Counted from the first letter of the stretch, positions 15,921-25,214 are shown. The stretch is 64,000 bases of DNA from Caryophanales bacterium UBA6259 (GCA_002441135.1 DJVJ01000038.1:139877-203876), one strand, 5' to 3'. The notes: a model not told the origin generated them from the letters alone. Program-made: numbers and translations.

Positions 15921-16961
15921 ATGAGCAGATCTTCTAGGAAGCTAGAACATATTCGCTATGCTCTTGAGAATCAGTCAATGAATATTGGTGACTTCGATCA
16001 AGTTCAGTTTGTTCACCAATCTATTTCGCAAGTTTCTTTAGAAGATATCAATTTAGAGACTGTAATCGGCGGACTTAAGTTAGGTTCGCCGATTATTATT
16101 AATGCGATGACTGGTGGGGCAATGGAGACAACAAAAATTAATCAAAAGCTAGCCGTTGTTGCAAGAGAAACTGGAGTTGCAATTGCTGTAGGGTCACAGA
16201 TGGCAGCAATAAAGGACTCAACACTTAGAAGAAGCTATCAGATTGTCCGTCAAGAAAATCCTAAGGGTGTGGTATTCGCGAATCTTGGCTCTGAAGCATT
16301 ACCTAGTCACGCACTAGCTGCTATTGAAATGATAGATGCTAATGCATTACAAATTCATGTAAACACGATCCAAGAGCTAGTAATGCCAGAGGGTGACCGT
16401 AACTTTAAAGGCATGTTAGAAAGGATTCAGGAAATTAAGGAGGCAATTGAGATCCCTCTGATTGTTAAAGAGGTAGGTTTTGGCTTCTCCAAGGAATCTG
16501 CTGCACAGTTAAAAGATATTGGTGTTAAACTCATTGATGTAGGCGGGAAAGGTGGTACTAATTTCGCTTATATTGAAAATAGGAGAAGAGAAAAACCTTT
16601 GGAATTTTTCAATCAATGGGGAAATTCAACACCGATTAGTATTTTAGAGGTAAAGGCAGTAAGTGGTATTGATATCATTGCTTCTGGTGGAATTCGAGAT
16701 AGTCTTCAAGCAGCCAAGGCTTTAGGAATTGGTGCAAACGCCGTTGGTATAGCTGGAAAAATATTAGAGAAAATTGTTCATCAGAATGAAAAAGAAGCAA
16801 TGGATTATTTAGTTGAAATACATGAAGAATTAAGATACATATTTACCGCATTAGGTGCTGTTAATATACTGGAATTGCAGAAAAAACCGTATGTATTAAG
16901 TGCAGATATTTTAAATTGGTGTCATCAACGAGGTTTAATTTTAAAGAATAGTCTTCAATAG
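15921..16961 (+). CDS. fni: Type 2 isopentenyl-diphosphate delta-isomerase (FMN-dependent)
   Basis: A 346-residue TIM-barrel flavoprotein interconverting IPP and DMAPP, supplying the precursor for heptaprenyl and undecaprenyl chains. Motifs: INAMTGG (FMN contact), VGSQMA, HVNTIQELVMPEGDR, KEVGFG, and SGGIRD with the phosphate loop. Normal length. The products feed HepS/HepT encoded 10 kb downstream. Last gene of the cmk run; terminator follows. Confidence 0.94.
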   Translation: MSRSSRKLEHIRYALENQSMNIGDFDQVQFVHQSISQVSLEDINLETVIGGLKLGSPIIINAMTGGAMETTKINQKLAVVARETGVAIAVGSQMAAIKDSTLRRSYQIVRQENPKGVVFANLGSEALPSHALAAIEMIDANALQIHVNTIQELVMPEGDRNFKGMLERIQEIKEAIEIPLIVKEVGFGFSKESAAQLKDIGVKLIDVGGKGGTNFAYIENRRREKPLEFFNQWGNSTPISILEVKAVSGIDIIASGGIRDSLQAAKALGIGANAVGIAGKILEKIVHQNEKEAMDYLVEIHEELRYIFTALGAVNILELQKKPYVLSADILNWCHQRGLILKNSLQ

Positions 16962-16962
16962 T

Positions 16963-17001
16963 AAAACATTAGAAATCATTTTGGTTTCTAATGTTTTTTT
17001 T
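16963..17001 (+). terminator. Terminator after fni
   Basis: A 13-bp perfect stem (16963-16975 with 16985-16997) and eight T. Confidence 0.92.
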
Positions 17002-17073
17002 GTCTATGAAAAAGAAATACTAAATAAATAGTGGGTTCTCACAATAAATTTTGGCGTAACTAGGGGGGATATA

Positions 17074-17730
17074 ATGGTCATTTTTCAAGAAGGAATATTG
17101 TCAAATATCTTATCCATCGTATTTATTATTTTAATTTTTAGTGGCTGGTTTGATTGGTATTTTGTAAAAAAGGAAAATTTATATTTAAAAAATACTTTTT
17201 TGGCGGTAGGAGTTCTGGCATTTTTCTTCACCTTTGTTACAATTCCGATTCCAAATTTAAATTGGAAATTAAGCATTGGTGGATTCGTATTTCCTATGGT
17301 CTTCTATTTTTGGATATGGTTAAAAATTAGTTCTGAAGAGAAGCTACAACTTTTTGCATCCACTATTTTATTATCCGCTATCTACTTTTTAATCAAAGAA
17401 CTTATACGCTTAGATCCAATTTTATTATTTTGGGAGCAGAACTTAGAAATAGCTTTTATTTTATCTATTGTAATTGTAACAGTATCACTTCAATTAACCC
17501 ATAGGTTGATTTTAGTGTTTGGTAGCCATGTATTTGGTGAATTTATTTTTCATTTTCATCATAGACACTTTAATTATCCGCTTATATTGGGAGATGGGGG
17601 CTTTAGAGACTTATTATGGTTGAGTGTAATAGATATTATGGTTCTACATCTGGTTTTGCAATGGGTAGTTCAAAAAATAAAACTAAAAAAGCCTATTAAA
17701 ATCTGGAAAACAAGGGGTAAGGAACATTGA
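17074..17730 (+). CDS. yphA: YphA-like polytopic membrane protein
   Basis: A 218-residue protein with six or seven membrane segments and a His-rich loop (FHFHHRHFNYP, about 163-173) before the last spans. YphA of B. subtilis holds the same position upstream of the YIEGIA gene and der; its function is unknown. ATG is preceded by GGGGGGA. The stop overlaps the TTG of the next gene by 4 bp, implying coupled translation. Confidence 0.7.
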   Translation: MVIFQEGILSNILSIVFIILIFSGWFDWYFVKKENLYLKNTFLAVGVLAFFFTFVTIPIPNLNWKLSIGGFVFPMVFYFWIWLKISSEEKLQLFASTILLSAIYFLIKELIRLDPILLFWEQNLEIAFILSIVIVTVSLQLTHRLILVFGSHVFGEFIFHFHHRHFNYPLILGDGGFRDLLWLSVIDIMVLHLVLQWVVQKIKLKKPIKIWKTRGKEH

Positions 17731-18620
17731 TTGAACAAATAAATGCCAATATGCTTGCTGTAACTCTTGGTGTTGCGGTAGGCTTTTTAAACAGAATTTT
17801 AATGCTTCGAACGGATTATAGACAATATCCAACCTATAAACACGGAAAAATGATTCATCTCTCCCTTGGTTTTATTGCAGCAGCCTTAGGTTCTGTAGCA
17901 GTACCAGCATTATTAGAGGAAAACTATACTGCAATCACATTTTTATCGTTAGCAGCACAACAATTTAGAGATGTTAGAAATATGGAGCGAGAAACATTAT
18001 CTAAGCTAGATCAATTAGAATTAGTTCCTAGAGGAATTACCTATATAGAAGGGATTGCAATGGTTTTTGAAGGAAGAAATTATTTAGTTATTTTTGCTGC
18101 ATTTGTAACTTCTTTGGTTACGGTTTCCACTAGTTGGAAGTGGGGTATACTAGTAGGGATAATTACTTTTTTTATTAATCGTCGATTTATGTCAGGGAGT
18201 AGTATAAAAGAGATTGCGACAGTTACAGAAGGAAAAGTTAGAATTGAAGGGCCTAATTTATATGTAGATGATATTTATATTATGAATGTGGGTTTAAAAA
18301 GCTCACAGGAATTAATAAAAGAACATGGATTAGGACTTATAGTAACACCAAATAACATTAATAGTAGTGCAACATTAGCTAATCTCGGACAAAGACAGGC
18401 AATTCTACATAATCTAGCAACGATTTTAGGAGTATACAGAGATTCTGGAGAACCTTCCTTAGTTCCGTTAATCAAGAGAGATTTGAATGATGGCCGATTA
18501 GGTGTCTTTTTTATTCCACACCTTAAAAATAACCGGATGGCAATAGAAGTATTGGAGCACGTTCCTGTTTTAGAAGGAGCAATTCGATTACCATCTGAAT
18601 CTGAAGAAACTAAAAAATAA
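17727..18620 (+). CDS. YIEGIA family membrane protein
   Basis: A 297-residue protein with several N-terminal membrane segments (to about 150), holding the name-giving motif ITYIEGIA at about residues 109-116, then a soluble C-terminal domain (about 160-297). The family occurs in endospore formers and is thought to form an envelope complex with the small protein encoded next. TTG start overlapping yphA by 4 bp, with AAGGGGTAAGG upstream. Confidence 0.85.
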   Translation: MIEQINANMLAVTLGVAVGFLNRILMLRTDYRQYPTYKHGKMIHLSLGFIAAALGSVAVPALLEENYTAITFLSLAAQQFRDVRNMERETLSKLDQLELVPRGITYIEGIAMVFEGRNYLVIFAAFVTSLVTVSTSWKWGILVGIITFFINRRFMSGSSIKEIATVTEGKVRIEGPNLYVDDIYIMNVGLKSSQELIKEHGLGLIVTPNNINSSATLANLGQRQAILHNLATILGVYRDSGEPSLVPLIKRDLNDGRLGVFFIPHLKNNRMAIEVLEHVPVLEGAIRLPSESEETKK

Positions 18621-18637
18621 AGTAGTAGAGGTGTAAA

Positions 18638-18832
18638 ATGGGTACTACAATAGAAAAATATATAATTGCCATTGTAACTATAAACAAGGAGCAGGTATTT
18701 AATGGGGGAGCACCAATGTTTGTAGCAGAAAATGAAGAACAGCTTCAAAAAACTGCATTTTTATTAGAAAAAATATTGGATGGAATGGCCCATGATTTAA
18801 ACAACGGTACCATGATTATTGTTCGTCATTAA
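18638..18832 (+). CDS. Small capping-complex subunit for YIEGIA
   Basis: A 64-residue soluble protein that begins with a beta strand pair (YIIAIVTINKEQVFNGGAP) and ends with a helix and MIIVRH. It matches the short protein family always found next to YIEGIA. AGAGGTG precedes ATG; 17 bp after the YIEGIA gene. Together with yphA these form a three-gene unit just before der. Confidence 0.75.
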   Translation: MGTTIEKYIIAIVTINKEQVFNGGAPMFVAENEEQLQKTAFLLEKILDGMAHDLNNGTMIIVRH

Positions 18833-18933
18833 GTTTAAGAGTATGGTAAAATATTGTTTATAGTCTTAATTTATAATAGTATATAAGTTGATTTAAAAAT
18901 TATAAGTTGTTGGGAATAGAAAGGTTGATTTTT

Positions 18934-20253
18934 ATGGGAAAACCAGTTGTAGCAATCGTAGGTAGACCAAATGTTGGCAAGTCTACAATTTTTAATCGTT
19001 TAGCAGGGCAAAGAATAGCCATTGTGGAGGATATTCCGGGAGTTACTAGAGATCGTATTTATAGTAAATCAGAGTGGTTAGATCATCAATTTCATATCAT
19101 AGATACTGGCGGTATAGAAATAGAATCAACAGATGAAATACTTGTTCAGATTAAACAACAGGCTGAACTAGCGATGGATGAAGCAGATGTAATTTTATTA
19201 ATCGTTGATGGTAAAGCAGGACTTACAGAAGCTGACAAAGAAGTAGCAAATCTATTGTATAAAACAAAAAAACCAGTTGTTCTAGCGGTTAATAAAATTG
19301 ATAATATCAAGATGCAACAGGAAATTTTCGAATTCTATAGTTTAGGCTTTGGAGAGCCTTATGCTATTTCTGGAGTTCATGCCATAGGACTTGGGGATAT
19401 GTTGGATGCTGTTGTTGCTCATTTTCCTACTGAGGAAGAAGAGCCTTATGGAGAAGATGTGATTCGAGTGGCGCTAATTGGTAGACCAAATGTTGGTAAA
19501 TCATCGTTAGTGAATGCAATTTTAGGGGAAGAACGAGTAATTGTTAGTAATGTTGCTGGAACAACCAGAGATGCTATTGATACTTCATTCTCTACTCCAG
19601 AGCAAAATTACGTATTAATTGATACTGCTGGAATGAGGAAAAGAGGAAAAGTATACGAATCCACAGAAAAATATAGTGTATTAAGAGCATTAAAAGCAAT
19701 TGAAGATGCAGATGTTATTTTAGTCGTGATTGATGGTGAAATGGGTATTATTGAACAGGATAAAAAAATTGCTGGCTATGCACATGAAGCAGGTAAAGCA
19801 AGTATTATCGTGGTCAATAAATGGGACGCTGTTGAAAAAGATGATAAAACGATGCAAAAATTTACTGAAGAAATTCGAGATCAATTCCAATTTATGGATT
19901 ATGCTCCGGTGCTATTTCTTTCTGCCAAAACAAGACAAAGAGTACATAAGTTATTACCGTTAGTTAATGAGGTATCTGAAGCTCATAATATGCGCGTTTC
20001 AACCTCTTTATTAAACGAGGTGATTTCTGACGCTGTCGTTATCAATCAGCCATCAGAAAAAGGCAAAAGACTTAAAATTAATTATGCGACTCAAGTTGCT
20101 GTAAGGCCACCAACCATTGTATTGTTTGTGAGTGATCCTGAGTTACTCCATTTTTCTTATGAGCGGTACCTTGAAAATAAAATTCGAGCAGCCTTTCAGT
20201 TTGATGGAACACCAATAAGGATTTTGGTACGCAAAAAGAATGAAGATAACTAA
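18934..20253 (+). CDS. der: Ribosome-assembly GTPase Der (EngA)
   Basis: A 439-residue protein with two tandem GTPase domains (G1 motifs GRPNVGKST at about 9-17 and GRPNVGKSS at about 184-192) and a C-terminal KH-like domain (about 350-439). Essential for 50S subunit maturation. ATG 18934 is used because it gives the family start MGKPVVAIVGRPNVG, with GAAAGG upstream; the extra nine residues from 18907 have no such support. gpsA starts 20 bp downstream. Confidence 0.95.
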   Translation: MGKPVVAIVGRPNVGKSTIFNRLAGQRIAIVEDIPGVTRDRIYSKSEWLDHQFHIIDTGGIEIESTDEILVQIKQQAELAMDEADVILLIVDGKAGLTEADKEVANLLYKTKKPVVLAVNKIDNIKMQQEIFEFYSLGFGEPYAISGVHAIGLGDMLDAVVAHFPTEEEEPYGEDVIRVALIGRPNVGKSSLVNAILGEERVIVSNVAGTTRDAIDTSFSTPEQNYVLIDTAGMRKRGKVYESTEKYSVLRALKAIEDADVILVVIDGEMGIIEQDKKIAGYAHEAGKASIIVVNKWDAVEKDDKTMQKFTEEIRDQFQFMDYAPVLFLSAKTRQRVHKLLPLVNEVSEAHNMRVSTSLLNEVISDAVVINQPSEKGKRLKINYATQVAVRPPTIVLFVSDPELLHFSYERYLENKIRAAFQFDGTPIRILVRKKNEDN

Positions 20254-20273
20254 ACTGTGGGAGGGATAAACAG

Positions 20274-21320
20274 TTGGGTAATAATCAAAGAATAGCGGTT
20301 ATTGGAGCAGGAAGTTGGGGAACTGCCTTAGCATTGGTATTAGCGAACAATGGAAATCAGGTTGATTTGTATACACGTCGTGAGGACCAAAAAAAGGAAA
20401 TTAATGAGCGGAGAACCAATGAAAAATATCTGCCTGAAATTCAATTACCTATTGGGATAAAGGCTAGTACCAATTTAGAAGAAGTGGTTAGGGACAAGCA
20501 ATTTATTCTTTTAGTTGTGCCTTCTCATTCTATGAGGGAAACATGTCAAAAGATAGAACCATTCATCAATGAAAACTCTGTTTTAATTCATGCAACAAAG
20601 GGGCTTGAAATAAATACATATAGTAGAATGAGTGAGGTCATAAAAGAAGAAATAGAAAAGATACCTATTGAAAATATAGTGGTATTATCAGGTCCTAGTC
20701 ATGCTGAAGAGGTTAGCAAAAATATGCCAACCACTGTAGTTGTAGCAGGAAAAAAATTAGCTGTTGCTGAACAAGTCCAGGATCTTTTTATGAATACAAG
20801 CTTTAGAGTATATACAAATTCTGATCTAGTAGGTGTGGAAATTGCAGGTGCGCTTAAAAACATTATAGCACTGGGAGCAGGTCTAAATGACGGCTTAGAC
20901 TTTGGAGATAATGCGAAGGCTGCATTGATGACAAGGGGATTAGCAGAGATTGCTAGATTAGGAATTGAATTAGGAGCCAATCCATTAACCTTTTCTGGTT
21001 TGGCTGGAGTAGGAGATTTAATTGTAACATGTACAAGCAAGCATAGTAGAAATTGGAGAGCCGGTTATATGCTTGGTAAAGGAGAACCTCTTGAAAGTGT
21101 ATTGCATAAGATGGGAATGGTTGTAGAAGGTGTTAAAACCACAAAAGCTGCCCATTACTTAGCTGAAAAACATCATGTTCGAATGCCTATTACTAGTGAA
21201 TTATTTCATGTATTATTTGAAGAAAAAAAACCAAACGATGCTGTTGGTGATCTCATGGGACGGGTAAAGACCCATGAAATGGAGGAAGTTTCTCTAACGC
21301 AAATGTTTGATAATAATTAA
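20274..21320 (+). CDS. gpsA: NAD(P)-dependent glycerol-3-phosphate dehydrogenase
   Basis: A 348-residue cytoplasmic enzyme reducing dihydroxyacetone phosphate to glycerol 3-phosphate for phospholipid synthesis. Rossmann motif GAGSWGTALA (about 11-20), catalytic Lys in GALKNIIALGAGL, and GLAGVGDLIVTC. TTG start with GGGAGGG upstream. der-gpsA order is as in B. subtilis. Confidence 0.95.
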   Translation: MGNNQRIAVIGAGSWGTALALVLANNGNQVDLYTRREDQKKEINERRTNEKYLPEIQLPIGIKASTNLEEVVRDKQFILLVVPSHSMRETCQKIEPFINENSVLIHATKGLEINTYSRMSEVIKEEIEKIPIENIVVLSGPSHAEEVSKNMPTTVVVAGKKLAVAEQVQDLFMNTSFRVYTNSDLVGVEIAGALKNIIALGAGLNDGLDFGDNAKAALMTRGLAEIARLGIELGANPLTFSGLAGVGDLIVTCTSKHSRNWRAGYMLGKGEPLESVLHKMGMVVEGVKTTKAAHYLAEKHHVRMPITSELFHVLFEEKKPNDAVGDLMGRVKTHEMEEVSLTQMFDNN

Positions 21321-21333
21321 AGGGTGGTATTGT

Positions 21334-21681
21334 TTGTCTATTGAAATTAATTTTCAGCCTGATAATAAAAAAATTGAAGTAAAACCTGAAACCACCATTT
21401 TAAAAGCTGCTATGCTAGCAAATATTCATTTAAGTCACAAATGTGGTGGTAGAGGTGCTTGTTTAACCTGCAAAGTTAAAGTGGAAGACCAGGGAACTCT
21501 ATCAAAACCCAATATGAATGAAAAAAACAAGTTAGGTTCCAAAATTCAAGAAGAGGGCCTTCGTCTTGGTTGCCAAGCAAAGGTAATAAAAGACACGATA
21601 ATCTATGTACCTGAAGATCCGTTAAAAGCGGCGATCAGAAGACAATTAGAAGCCCAGAAAACAAATAGTTGGGATGATTAA
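21334..21681 (+). CDS. [2Fe-2S] ferredoxin
   Basis: A 115-residue electron carrier with the plant/adrenodoxin-type cluster motif CGGRGACLTC (C-x5-C-x2-C) and a fourth Cys in LGCQ about 47 residues later. The start is TTG 21334, 7 nt after AAAGGGTGG; the ATG at 21307 lies inside the end of gpsA and would precede that site. Partner unknown; it could serve an oxidoreductase. Takes the place of yphE in B. subtilis. Terminator overlaps its stop. Confidence 0.85.
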   Translation: MSIEINFQPDNKKIEVKPETTILKAAMLANIHLSHKCGGRGACLTCKVKVEDQGTLSKPNMNEKNKLGSKIQEEGLRLGCQAKVIKDTIIYVPEDPLKAAIRRQLEAQKTNSWDD

Positions 21682-21710
21682 AAGAGCGTAAATGCTCTTT
21701 TTTTTTTTAG
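21681..21710 (+). terminator. Terminator after the ferredoxin gene
   Basis: A 7-bp stem AAAGAGC/GCTCTTT and about 12 T. Confidence 0.88.
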
Positions 21711-21816
21711 TCATATTTGGTTTTAAAACGCCATATACATTAGATATTTGAAACAACTATGAACAAGCAACTTTTTCAAAAAAAATAAAAGCTTTCTGCA
21801 AAAAATTTGATTTTAG

Positions 21817-21845
21817 GTCATAATGATTAAATTTAATCATATATT
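21817..21845 (+). promoter_or_regulatory. Putative sigma-E promoter of spoIVA with an 18-bp palindrome
   Basis: GTCATAAT (21817-21824), 13-nt spacer and CATATATT (21838-21845) resemble the mother-cell sigma-E consensus (GTCATATT, CATACAAT). ATGATTAAATTTAATCAT (21823-21840), a perfect palindrome, fills the spacer. spoIVA is sigma-E dependent in B. subtilis. Confidence 0.5.
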
Positions 21846-21943
21846 TATACTGTCCAATTTAGGGTACGAGTCGTTTTAGCCTATGGGGAGGGATGGCTTT
21901 AAAATCATTAAGGTTTTCCTAGTTTATAAGAGGAGGGATACAG

Positions 21944-23422
21944 TTGGAAAAGTTCGATATCTTTAAAGACATTGCAGAACGAACAGGTGGAGACATCTAT
22001 ATTGGTGTAGTTGGTGCAGTAAGAACAGGTAAATCCACATTTATTAAAAAATTTATGGAAACCTTAGTATTACCCAACATTTTAAATGAAAACGATAAAA
22101 CAAGAGCTATTGATGAATTGCCACAAAGTGCAGCTGGAAGAACTATCATGACTACAGAGCCAAAATTTGTGCCTAATCAAGCAGTTCAAATTCATGTTGA
22201 TGAAGGTCTAGACATCAATGTGAGGCTTGTAGATTGTGTTGGTTATGCTGTAACAGAGGCAAAGGGCTATGAAGATGAAAATGGTCCAAGAATGGTTAAT
22301 ACCCCATGGTTTGAAGAGCCAATTCCTTTCCAGGAGGCTGCTGAGATTGGTACAAGAAAGGTTATTCAAGAACATTCGACTATAGGTGTTCTTATGACCA
22401 CTGACGGTACTATCACAGATATTTCTAGAGATGCATATGTGGAAGCCGAAGAAAGGGTTGTAGCGGAGCTAAAAGAAGTAGGAAAACCATTTATAATGAT
22501 TCTAAACTCTACTGATCCTTACTCCGAGGAAGCGCAACTTTTATCGGAGGAATTATCACAGAAGTACGATATCCCTGTTTTAGCGATGAGTGTTGCCAAT
22601 ATGAAGGATGATGATATTACAAGTGTTTTACGAGAGGTACTGTTTGAATTCCCGGTACATGAGGTAAATGTAAATCTTCCAAGCTGGGTAATGGTACTCA
22701 ATGAGGACCATTGGTTAAGAAAAAATCTTGAAGAATCTGTTCAAGGAACAGTTCAGGATATTCGTCGCTTAAGAGATGTTCGAGTTGTGGTAGATCAATT
22801 TAAAGAATTTGAGTTTATTGATGATGCCACATTAGCAGATATGGATATGGGCTTAGGTGTAGCTGAAATTGATTTATTTGCTCCTGATGAGCTCTATGAT
22901 CAGATACTGATGGAAGTTGTAGGAGTAGAAATTAAGGGTAAAGATCATCTTCTTCAATTGATGGTGGAATTCTCTACTGCGAAAGCGCAATATGATAAGG
23001 TTGCTGAAGCATTAGCAATGGTAAAACAAACCGGCTATGGAATTGCTACACCACAGTTAGAAGATATGACTTTAGATGAACCAGAATTAATTCGACAAGG
23101 CTCAAGATTTGGACTACGTCTTAAAGCAACTGCACCTTCTATCCATATGATAAAGGTAGATGTAGAATCAGAATTTGCACCGATTATTGGCTCAGAAACA
23201 CAAAGTCAAGAATTGTTACGTTACTTAATGCAGGATTTTGAAGAAGACCCACTTAAAATGTGGAACTCCGATATTTTCGGTCGCTCTTTAGCGAGTATCG
23301 TTCGTGAAGGAATTTCAGCGAAATTATCGATGATGCCAGATAATGCTCGATATAAGCTTAAAGAAACACTAGAGAGAATTATAAATGAAGGAAATGGTGG
23401 ATTAATCGCAATTATTCTTTAG
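21944..23422 (+). CDS. spoIVA: Stage IV sporulation protein A
   Basis: A 492-residue ATPase that polymerises on the forespore surface as the base layer of the coat and is needed for cortex. P-loop GAVRTGKST (24-32), LVDCVGYAV (Walker B region), a long helical middle and the conserved hydrophobic C terminus that binds SpoVM. Full length. TTG start with GAGGAGGG upstream. Monocistronic. Confidence 0.96.
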   Translation: MEKFDIFKDIAERTGGDIYIGVVGAVRTGKSTFIKKFMETLVLPNILNENDKTRAIDELPQSAAGRTIMTTEPKFVPNQAVQIHVDEGLDINVRLVDCVGYAVTEAKGYEDENGPRMVNTPWFEEPIPFQEAAEIGTRKVIQEHSTIGVLMTTDGTITDISRDAYVEAEERVVAELKEVGKPFIMILNSTDPYSEEAQLLSEELSQKYDIPVLAMSVANMKDDDITSVLREVLFEFPVHEVNVNLPSWVMVLNEDHWLRKNLEESVQGTVQDIRRLRDVRVVVDQFKEFEFIDDATLADMDMGLGVAEIDLFAPDELYDQILMEVVGVEIKGKDHLLQLMVEFSTAKAQYDKVAEALAMVKQTGYGIATPQLEDMTLDEPELIRQGSRFGLRLKATAPSIHMIKVDVESEFAPIIGSETQSQELLRYLMQDFEEDPLKMWNSDIFGRSLASIVREGISAKLSMMPDNARYKLKETLERIINEGNGGLIAIIL

Positions 23423-23454
23423 GAATAATTGGAAATAAATAGGATGTTAGTCAT

Positions 23455-23482
23455 AAAATGCGCTCTTTGAGTGCATTTTTTG
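23455..23482 (+). terminator. Terminator after spoIVA
   Basis: An 11-bp stem with one G-U pair (23455-23465 with 23469-23479) and T-run. Confidence 0.85.
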
Positions 23483-23653
23483 TTATCTAATTAATGATTT
23501 TTTAAAAAAACCCTTGAATTTACTGGATTTGTATATTACGATATGCTTGTCACATAAAAATAAAGAAATCTTTTCAAATGAAGTATAAAATTAGTAAAAA
23601 CGGGTAGACATTGATAATAATAGGAAACTCTTCCTTGGGAGGAGGTGAAGACA

Positions 23654-23926
23654 TTGAATAAAACAGAATTGATTACTAAAGTAGCTGAAATGACAGAATT
23701 AACAAAAAAAGATGCAACAAAAGCTGTTGATGCTGTTTTTGCATCCATCTCTGATGCATTACAAGATGGAGATAAAGTTCAAATCATTGGTTTTGGTAAC
23801 TTTGAGGTACGTGAGCGTTCTGCTCGTAAAGGTAGAAACCCTCAAACTGGTGAAGAGATCGAAATCTCTGCAAGCAAGGTGCCTGCATTTAAACCAGGTA
23901 AAGCTTTAAAAGATGTTGTTAAATAA
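23654..23926 (+). CDS. hbs: DNA-binding protein HU (HBsu)
   Basis: A 90-residue nucleoid protein that bends DNA as a dimer. The beta-arm with GNFEVRERSARKGRNPQTGE is nearly identical to HBsu. TTG 23654 gives the family start MNKTELI, 8 nt after GGAGGAGGTG; the upstream GTG 23645 overlaps the ribosome site. spoIVA-hbs-folE order is as in B. subtilis. Confidence 0.96.
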   Translation: MNKTELITKVAEMTELTKKDATKAVDAVFASISDALQDGDKVQIIGFGNFEVRERSARKGRNPQTGEEIEISASKVPAFKPGKALKDVVK

Positions 23927-23944
23927 GAATCATTACATAATTTA

Positions 23945-23981
23945 AAAAAGGGAGTCGCACTTGTGTGGCTCTTCTTTTTTG
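23945..23981 (+). terminator. Terminator after hbs
   Basis: A stem at 23951-23959 with 23964-23972 including G-U pairs, then a T-rich run. Confidence 0.75.
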
Positions 23982-24043
23982 ATTTTTCCCCAAATATCAT
24001 GTTAAAATGATTTTGCTTTTGGTAACTGAAGGAGGTTTCAAGC

Positions 24044-24601
24044 ATGAATCATGATTTAATAAAAGATGGTGTTAAATTAATTTTAAAGGGAATAGGGGAA
24101 AATGCAGAGCGCGAAGGCTTAATTGCAACACCTGATCGAGTCGCAAGAATGTATCAGGAGGTTTTCTCTGGTTTAGAGCAAGATCCAAAGGATTATTTTG
24201 ATGTAGTATTTAGTGAAGAGTATGAAGAAGTTGTTTTAGTGAAGGATATTCCTTTTTACTCTATGTGTGAGCATCATTTGGTTCCTTTCTTTGGAGTGGC
24301 GCATGTGGCATATATTCCAAAGAACGGAAAGGTAACAGGATTAAGTAAATTAGCAAGAGCTGTCGAAGCGGTCGCAAAACGACCACAAGTACAGGAAAGA
24401 ATGACAGATACGATTGCTAAAGCGATAATGGATAAATTAGAACCCCATGGTGTTTTTGTGATGATTGAAGCAGAACACTTATGCATGACGATGAGAGGGG
24501 TTAAAAAACCAGGTTCTAAAACAGTGACAACAACTGCATTAGGCAAGTATAAAGAAGATCAACAAATGAGAAGTGAACTATTACAACTTATCCGTGCATA
24601 A
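24044..24601 (+). CDS. folE: GTP cyclohydrolase I
   Basis: A 185-residue enzyme making 7,8-dihydroneopterin triphosphate for folate. Zinc ligands and active site: MCEHHLVPFFG (Cys and His pair) and EAEHLCMTMRGV. Complete length. AAGGAGG precedes ATG. In B. subtilis folE (mtrA) is cotranscribed with mtrB; here a tRNA gene, two terminators and a reverse-strand gene separate them. Confidence 0.95.
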   Translation: MNHDLIKDGVKLILKGIGENAEREGLIATPDRVARMYQEVFSGLEQDPKDYFDVVFSEEYEEVVLVKDIPFYSMCEHHLVPFFGVAHVAYIPKNGKVTGLSKLARAVEAVAKRPQVQERMTDTIAKAIMDKLEPHGVFVMIEAEHLCMTMRGVKKPGSKTVTTTALGKYKEDQQMRSELLQLIRA

Positions 24602-24669
24602 AGAAACGTATCCAAACTTAGTATTGCAATATTATAAGTTCTTATAATAAAATAATTATTAGACCTAGT

Positions 24670-24746
24670 CGGGACGTAGCGCAGCTCGGTAGCGCGCACC
24701 CTTGGGGTGGGTGAGGTCGCAGGTTCAAATCCTGTCGTTCCGACCA
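24670..24746 (+). tRNA. tRNA-Pro (anticodon GGG)
   Basis: A 77-nt cloverleaf with 7-bp acceptor stem (one G-U), D arm, anticodon stem CACCC/GGGTG enclosing loop TTGGGGT (anticodon GGG, reading CCC and CCU), T arm GCAGG/CCTGT with TTCAAAT, and encoded CCA. Single tRNA gene, not in a cluster. Confidence 0.95.
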
Positions 24747-24763
24747 TTAAATTCGATTGTACA

Positions 24764-24788
24764 GTACCTCTTTAGAGGTGCTTTTTTT
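24764..24788 (+). terminator. Terminator after tRNA-Pro
   Basis: A 7-bp stem (24764-24770 with 24775-24781) and seven T. Confidence 0.85.
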
Positions 24789-24815
24789 ATTTAATAGAGA
24801 AAAACTTTCTAAATA

Positions 24816-24841
24816 AAGAAAAAGCCGCCGATCTCGGCAGC
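24816..24841 (-). terminator. Terminator of the LysM gene (minus strand)
   Basis: On the minus strand, GCTGCCG/CGGCGGC (one G-U) is followed by TTTTTC. Confidence 0.85.
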
Positions 24842-24856
24842 CTATCCGTTAGTCTA

Positions 24857-25165
24857 CTATTCAAATGAACCTGTTCTACCCTGCTCTAATCTTGTAACCC
24901 TTCTTGCGAGCTGATCATGTGCACGTTCTAGTTGTCGATACTGTCTTTCTAATCTAGTTACTCTTTGTTCTAAATCAGTGGACGGTGGAGTAGGAGGATA
25001 TGTTGGTGGAGTGGGTTGGCTTGGTATAGGAATAATAAGAGTTTGACCTACATAAATAAAGCTTGGGTTAATAATACCATTAGCAAGCATTATCGCTTGT
25101 GGAGTAACCCCAAAACGTTGGGCGATAGACCATAAAGTATCTCCTGTACGAACTATATAAGTCAT
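24857..25165 (-). CDS. LysM-domain protein, probably spore-associated
   Basis: A 102-residue protein: LysM (about residues 2-47, YIVRTGDTLWSIAQRFGV ... GQTLIIP), a Pro-rich linker (about 50-65) and a C-terminal coiled coil with heptads (RVTRLERQYRQLERAHDQL). There is no signal peptide, as in SafA- and SpoVID-type coat proteins that bind spore peptidoglycan from the mother cell. The ATG at 25165 has GGAGG 9 nt upstream. A sigma-K-like promoter supports late mother-cell expression. Function is inferred. Confidence 0.75.
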   Translation of the reverse strand: MTYIVRTGDTLWSIAQRFGVTPQAIMLANGIINPSFIYVGQTLIIPIPSQPTPPTYPPTPPSTDLEQRVTRLERQYRQLERAHDQLARRVTRLEQGRTGSFE

Positions 25166-25214
25166 TAAAATCAACCTCCATTTAAACTATATAGACTTTA
25201 GGTGTTAGCTTCTA

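Noticed and set aside
18275..18748. 157-residue minus-strand frame over the YIEGIA gene end and its partner
   Set aside because: Overlaps two supported genes entirely and has no ribosome site.
21861..21943. Upstream small ORF before spoIVA
   Set aside because: The ATG touches the purine-rich stretch with no spacing, and the frame only overlaps the spoIVA start.
24602..24669. Promoter for tRNA-Pro (TTGCAA and TATAAT)
   Set aside because: The spacer is only 13 nt, too short for a credible sigma-A promoter.
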